Part shown: positions 44,340-46,805 of the stretch, piece by piece | Layout of the letters: each line of letters opens with the position of its first letter | How positions within the stretch are numbered: position 1 is the first letter of the stretch | Program-made: the position numbers and the translations under genes | Notes under the pieces: model-generated | What the model was told of the DNA's origin: nothing | What the model saw: the letters and a program-made list of their open reading frames with translations, nothing else | Database searches by the model: none | Assembly (NCBI RefSeq): GCF_024102715.1 | Contig: NZ_JAGFJM010000141.1 | Coordinates: 1-46,805 of the forward strand | Source: Nitrosomonas communis | GTDB lineage: Bacteria; Pseudomonadota; Gammaproteobacteria; Burkholderiales; Nitrosomonadaceae | Reading direction: 5' to 3' | DNA: 46,805 nucleotides

Positions 44340-46178
44340 TCAAGCACTACGCCAAATACGTCCGTAATTAGACGGAATAGTCAGCAATCGCTCATGCCCG
44401 TCCCCGATGACAAAATTATCCATTTCATGTAGCTGTTCATGATAATTGCCGCCACGCTCGAATGTGAATGGCACGTTCTGCGCGGCATCGGTAAAATTTA
44501 CCGCAATCAAGCTGGTTGCCGCGTCAGTCTTGCGCACGAACAGCAGCAGCCCCCGTGATAGATAACGCGCGTCATCGTTGAAAAAATAATGCTCTCCACG
44601 GCGAAACTCTGCGCAGCGCTTGCGCAGGCTAACCAACTTGCGCGTCAAGCGAACAAGATTTTTGCCGATTTCGTCATAGAAATAATCCCACCGCAATGGC
44701 CGAAGGAGCATGACTCGCCCAAGCCCTTCATCGGGCAGGAAATAGTTTTCACCGAACTCCTGACCCTGCCAGAGCATGGGAATACCTTTTGATGCAAGCA
44801 AAGCGATCAGGTAGGGTTGCAGTCTATACCAGCGTGCACGATCACCTTCTGCGAATAGCAGGTTCCAGTCGCGCTGCCGCAGTCCAAATTTGCAGAGAAA
44901 ACGGCTGTGATCGTGATTCTCGATATATTGCAGCGGGGCCTTGGCGAATACCTCACCGTGCTGGATGGCTTGATCAATATAACCCAGCGCACCAAGCCGC
45001 ATCCCCAAATTCTCTATCGCTCCCGCTGCGCCGTGAGCACAGGCGCCGGCTGCTGCGAAGGTGGCATTCTGCCAAGTGGCATTGCTGTAGCTTTGTTCCA
45101 GAATCTGCTCCGGTGCCTCCAGTTGTTCAGCGATTTGAATCAAGCGAGGACCTTCCGGCGCAGCAAAGCGAGTCAACTGAGCAATCGCACCTTTGACATA
45201 CTGATAGGTATGAAAGACCAGATTGGCATAACCATCGCCCATTGCGCCATCCCAGTAATTCGGCACGCAGTCGTAGCGGAAGCCGTCGATATGATAGGTC
45301 TCCAGCCAGTGCTTGTTGACACTAAAGAAAAAATCGCGGGTAAGGGCACGTTTGAAGTCGGTACTGACACCGAAGTAGTCCTTGGCGAACGTTCCCATAA
45401 ACGGATTTTCATGATAGCGAAGACGGCGGTAGAGATCGTGGTAAGGAAAATCCTCCGCAGTATGGCCATAAACTGCGTCAACGATCACCGCTAGCCCGCG
45501 TTGATGAGCCTCATCGACAAAACGCTGGAAGTCGTCGCGCCGGCCAAAACGTTCATCAACTCCAAAATAGCCCAGTGGCAGATAGCCCCAATCGACTTCG
45601 AGCGCGACATTACTGACTGGCATTAACGACAGCGCGTTTACGCCGAGGTCGGCAAGGTAATCGAGCCGCTCGATCGCACCTTGCAAGCTGGCGCCGAATT
45701 CGGCGAGATTCAGTTCATACAGGATCAGGTCGCGCAGCGCAGGTGTTTGCCAGACCGCTTCCGCAGGACTCCAACGATAAGGAGTATAGCCGAGCGTAAA
45801 GGCAGAAAGCTTGCCGACTGCATACTCACGCGCAAAAGGATCGATGATCCAGTCCAGCATGCCAGCATTCGGGTTATGCAGTTCGTAACGATAGACATGC
45901 CGGCCTGATGAGCTAAAATGCGAGCCTGGCTGCAAATCATGCACAACGTTGAAATCGACTCTCACTGACCAGTAATCGCCATAGTCGGCATCGATGCCGT
46001 GTTGCAACTCGAAAGCCAGTGGTTGGATCGACTGGATGAATTGATCGCGTTCATGGATAATTTTTACGAACAGCCGGTTGCCATCATGTGCCGAAACCCA
46101 TGGTAACAACACGCCAAAATCGACTACGCCGGCAGCCGATTCCCTGGGACCGAGTTTGTTCAAAGGAAGGCTTTTCAT
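44340..46178 (-). CDS. GH13 alpha-amylase-family enzyme with N-terminal beta domain
   Basis: A 612-residue glycoside hydrolase or transferase. A CBM48-like N-terminal region (about 1-135) contains FVKIIHERDQFIQSIQPLAF. The barrel begins LRDLILYELNLAEFGASLQG, then DLGVNALSLMPVSNVALEVD and VIVDAVYGHTAEDF. The catalytic set is complete: nucleophile HIDGFRYDCVPNYW (about residue 303), acid RLIQIAEQLEAPE (about 348) and YIENHDHSRFLCKFGLR (about 425). The layout is like branching enzyme/TreZ-type GH13 proteins, but it is smaller than GlgB and has no GlgB signature, so the reaction is open. It probably belongs to the glucan-trehalose network. AGGA lies 11 nt before the start. Confidence 0.82.
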   Translation of the reverse strand: MKSLPLNKLGPRESAAGVVDFGVLLPWVSAHDGNRLFVKIIHERDQFIQSIQPLAFELQHGIDADYGDYWSVRVDFNVVHDLQPGSHFSSSGRHVYRYELHNPNAGMLDWIIDPFAREYAVGKLSAFTLGYTPYRWSPAEAVWQTPALRDLILYELNLAEFGASLQGAIERLDYLADLGVNALSLMPVSNVALEVDWGYLPLGYFGVDERFGRRDDFQRFVDEAHQRGLAVIVDAVYGHTAEDFPYHDLYRRLRYHENPFMGTFAKDYFGVSTDFKRALTRDFFFSVNKHWLETYHIDGFRYDCVPNYWDGAMGDGYANLVFHTYQYVKGAIAQLTRFAAPEGPRLIQIAEQLEAPEQILEQSYSNATWQNATFAAAGACAHGAAGAIENLGMRLGALGYIDQAIQHGEVFAKAPLQYIENHDHSRFLCKFGLRQRDWNLLFAEGDRARWYRLQPYLIALLASKGIPMLWQGQEFGENYFLPDEGLGRVMLLRPLRWDYFYDEIGKNLVRLTRKLVSLRKRCAEFRRGEHYFFNDDARYLSRGLLLFVRKTDAATSLIAVNFTDAAQNVPFTFERGGNYHEQLHEMDNFVIGDGHERLLTIPSNYGRIWRSA

Positions 46179-46389
46179 GATTTAGGTTTTCCTGGTGGAA
46201 TAGACAATCAAAAAACGAAGCTGTTTAGTCAAAATAATGACCCAAAATTGGCCTTCGACAGACTCAGGCCGAACAGCGTCTTGGTCAATGTTTTGCTGAA
46301 ACATTATGTTAGCGATGACTGGCGCATGATCCATTAGCTTCCTCTTCGTGAAATGCCCATATCAAACCGCAATGGCGGTATTGCCACAA
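46179..46389. other. Spacer without recognisable gene
   Basis: Between the start of the GH13 gene and the end of the lipase gene. No gene or clear regulatory motif seen. Confidence 0.35.
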
Positions 46390-46805
46390 TCAAGTAATAG
46401 GTATTTGCTGTCCTGTCTTTAAGTCTTCCACATATTTCCTTACAGCCTGCACATACTTATTCATATTGTGATCCTTCAGGGGGTCTTGCAAGGTATCAAC
46501 GCCAAGTTTTCCAGAACTGCCGCGTAGACCCTTTAGTCCGTCAAGTATGCGGCTAAATAAAGAAAACCCTGCCTGCAGTTTCTCGTCCGCATCGATATAA
46601 ATCAAGCGGTCGATATGCCAATATCTCAGTGGAAGACCCATCGGTGGTACTTCTGCCACGATATCGTTGTTATTCACGAACCTGAAAGATCGTTCTTTGA
46701 ATTGCTGGTCGAAAGCCGTCACAAAACTTCTGTTGCCAGTACGTGGCTGACCGAATGTATAAAGACCCTGGACGTCGAGTTGTTGGTTTCTGACGCCGTC
46801 CCCGA
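46390..46805 (-). CDS. Class 3 lipase family protein, C-terminal part (runs off right edge)
   Basis: The minus-strand frame is open to the window edge and reads LDVQGLYTFGQPRTGNRSFV, then RFVNNNDIVAEVPP with the conserved Asp, and YWHIDRLIYIDADEKLQAG and KDHNMNKYVQAVRK with a late His. TFGQPRTGN, VNNNDIVxxVPP and DHNMxxY are the C-terminal signatures of class 3 (Lipase_3, fungal-type) lipases, with the catalytic Asp and His here and the GHSLGG Ser outside the window. A GTG at 46722 is inside the real frame and is not the start. Substrate is probably a lipid ester. Confidence 0.8.
   Translation of the reverse strand, partial: GDGVRNQQLDVQGLYTFGQPRTGNRSFVTAFDQQFKERSFRFVNNNDIVAEVPPMGLPLRYWHIDRLIYIDADEKLQAGFSLFSRILDGLKGLRGSSGKLGVDTLQDPLKDHNMNKYVQAVRKYVEDLKTGQQIPIT

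Overview
The window looks like part of a betaproteobacterial chromosome, most like an ammonia oxidiser of the Nitrosomonas type. That is an inference from the gene mix (copper-exporting ATPase, diheme peroxidase-like cytochrome, alginate-export-type porin, trehalose/glycogen genes, many small lipoproteins, IS remnants) and from recall of similar proteins; there is no rRNA or marker gene to prove it. I saw no tRNA, rRNA or CRISPR array.

Layout. 1-2400 is a decayed accessory zone: the 5' part of an IS3-family element running off the left edge, a degenerate stretch, an exported pentapeptide-repeat protein and a coding relic. 2400-8350 holds a small lipoprotein, a TDT/SLAC1-type transporter, a ferric-reductase-like pseudogene, a lipoprotein alpha/beta hydrolase and a CopA-type copper ATPase. 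8400-16100 is a patchwork: an IS5-family relic, an HNH-like small protein, an exported protein of seven 19-residue two-Cys repeats, a coiled-coil protein, a 48-aa lipoprotein with a clear terminator, a NUDIX pseudogene broken by an amber codon, a uracil-DNA-glycosylase-like protein, a diheme cytochrome c, WrbA and a LigB-type dioxygenase. 16150-20250 contains a TPR protein and DUF4242 protein behind a TetR-type regulator with two matching GACCGGTC operators, then an unknown protein and a short-chain dehydrogenase.

20500-36300 is a trehalose/alpha-glucan locus on the minus strand: a TreS-maltokinase fusion, GlgC and TreZ read as a tight operon from a near-perfect palindromic operator, and further on a MalQ-TreY fusion. 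Together they cover trehalose-maltose interconversion, maltose phosphorylation, ADP-glucose synthesis and the TreY/TreZ route from maltodextrin to trehalose. A further GH13 enzyme lies at 44340-46178.

The most exciting part is wedged inside this locus on the opposite strand (26121-29819): a stand-alone HK97-fold capsid/encapsulin-like shell protein followed by a large HELAH zincin-like metalloprotease candidate, with no other phage genes nearby. This has the look of an undescribed protein-compartment or domesticated capsid system. A palindrome, TACGTG-N4-CACGTA, lies just upstream and recurs near several small stress-type genes.

36300-46805 continues with an alginate-export porin, a DUF3617 protein, an L,D-transpeptidase, an AT-rich spacer with three DnaA boxes and a MITE-like repeat, a CheR-like methyltransferase, a protein fusing a Clp1-like polynucleotide-kinase domain to RNase Z, the GH13 enzyme and the 3' part of a class 3 lipase gene leaving the right edge.
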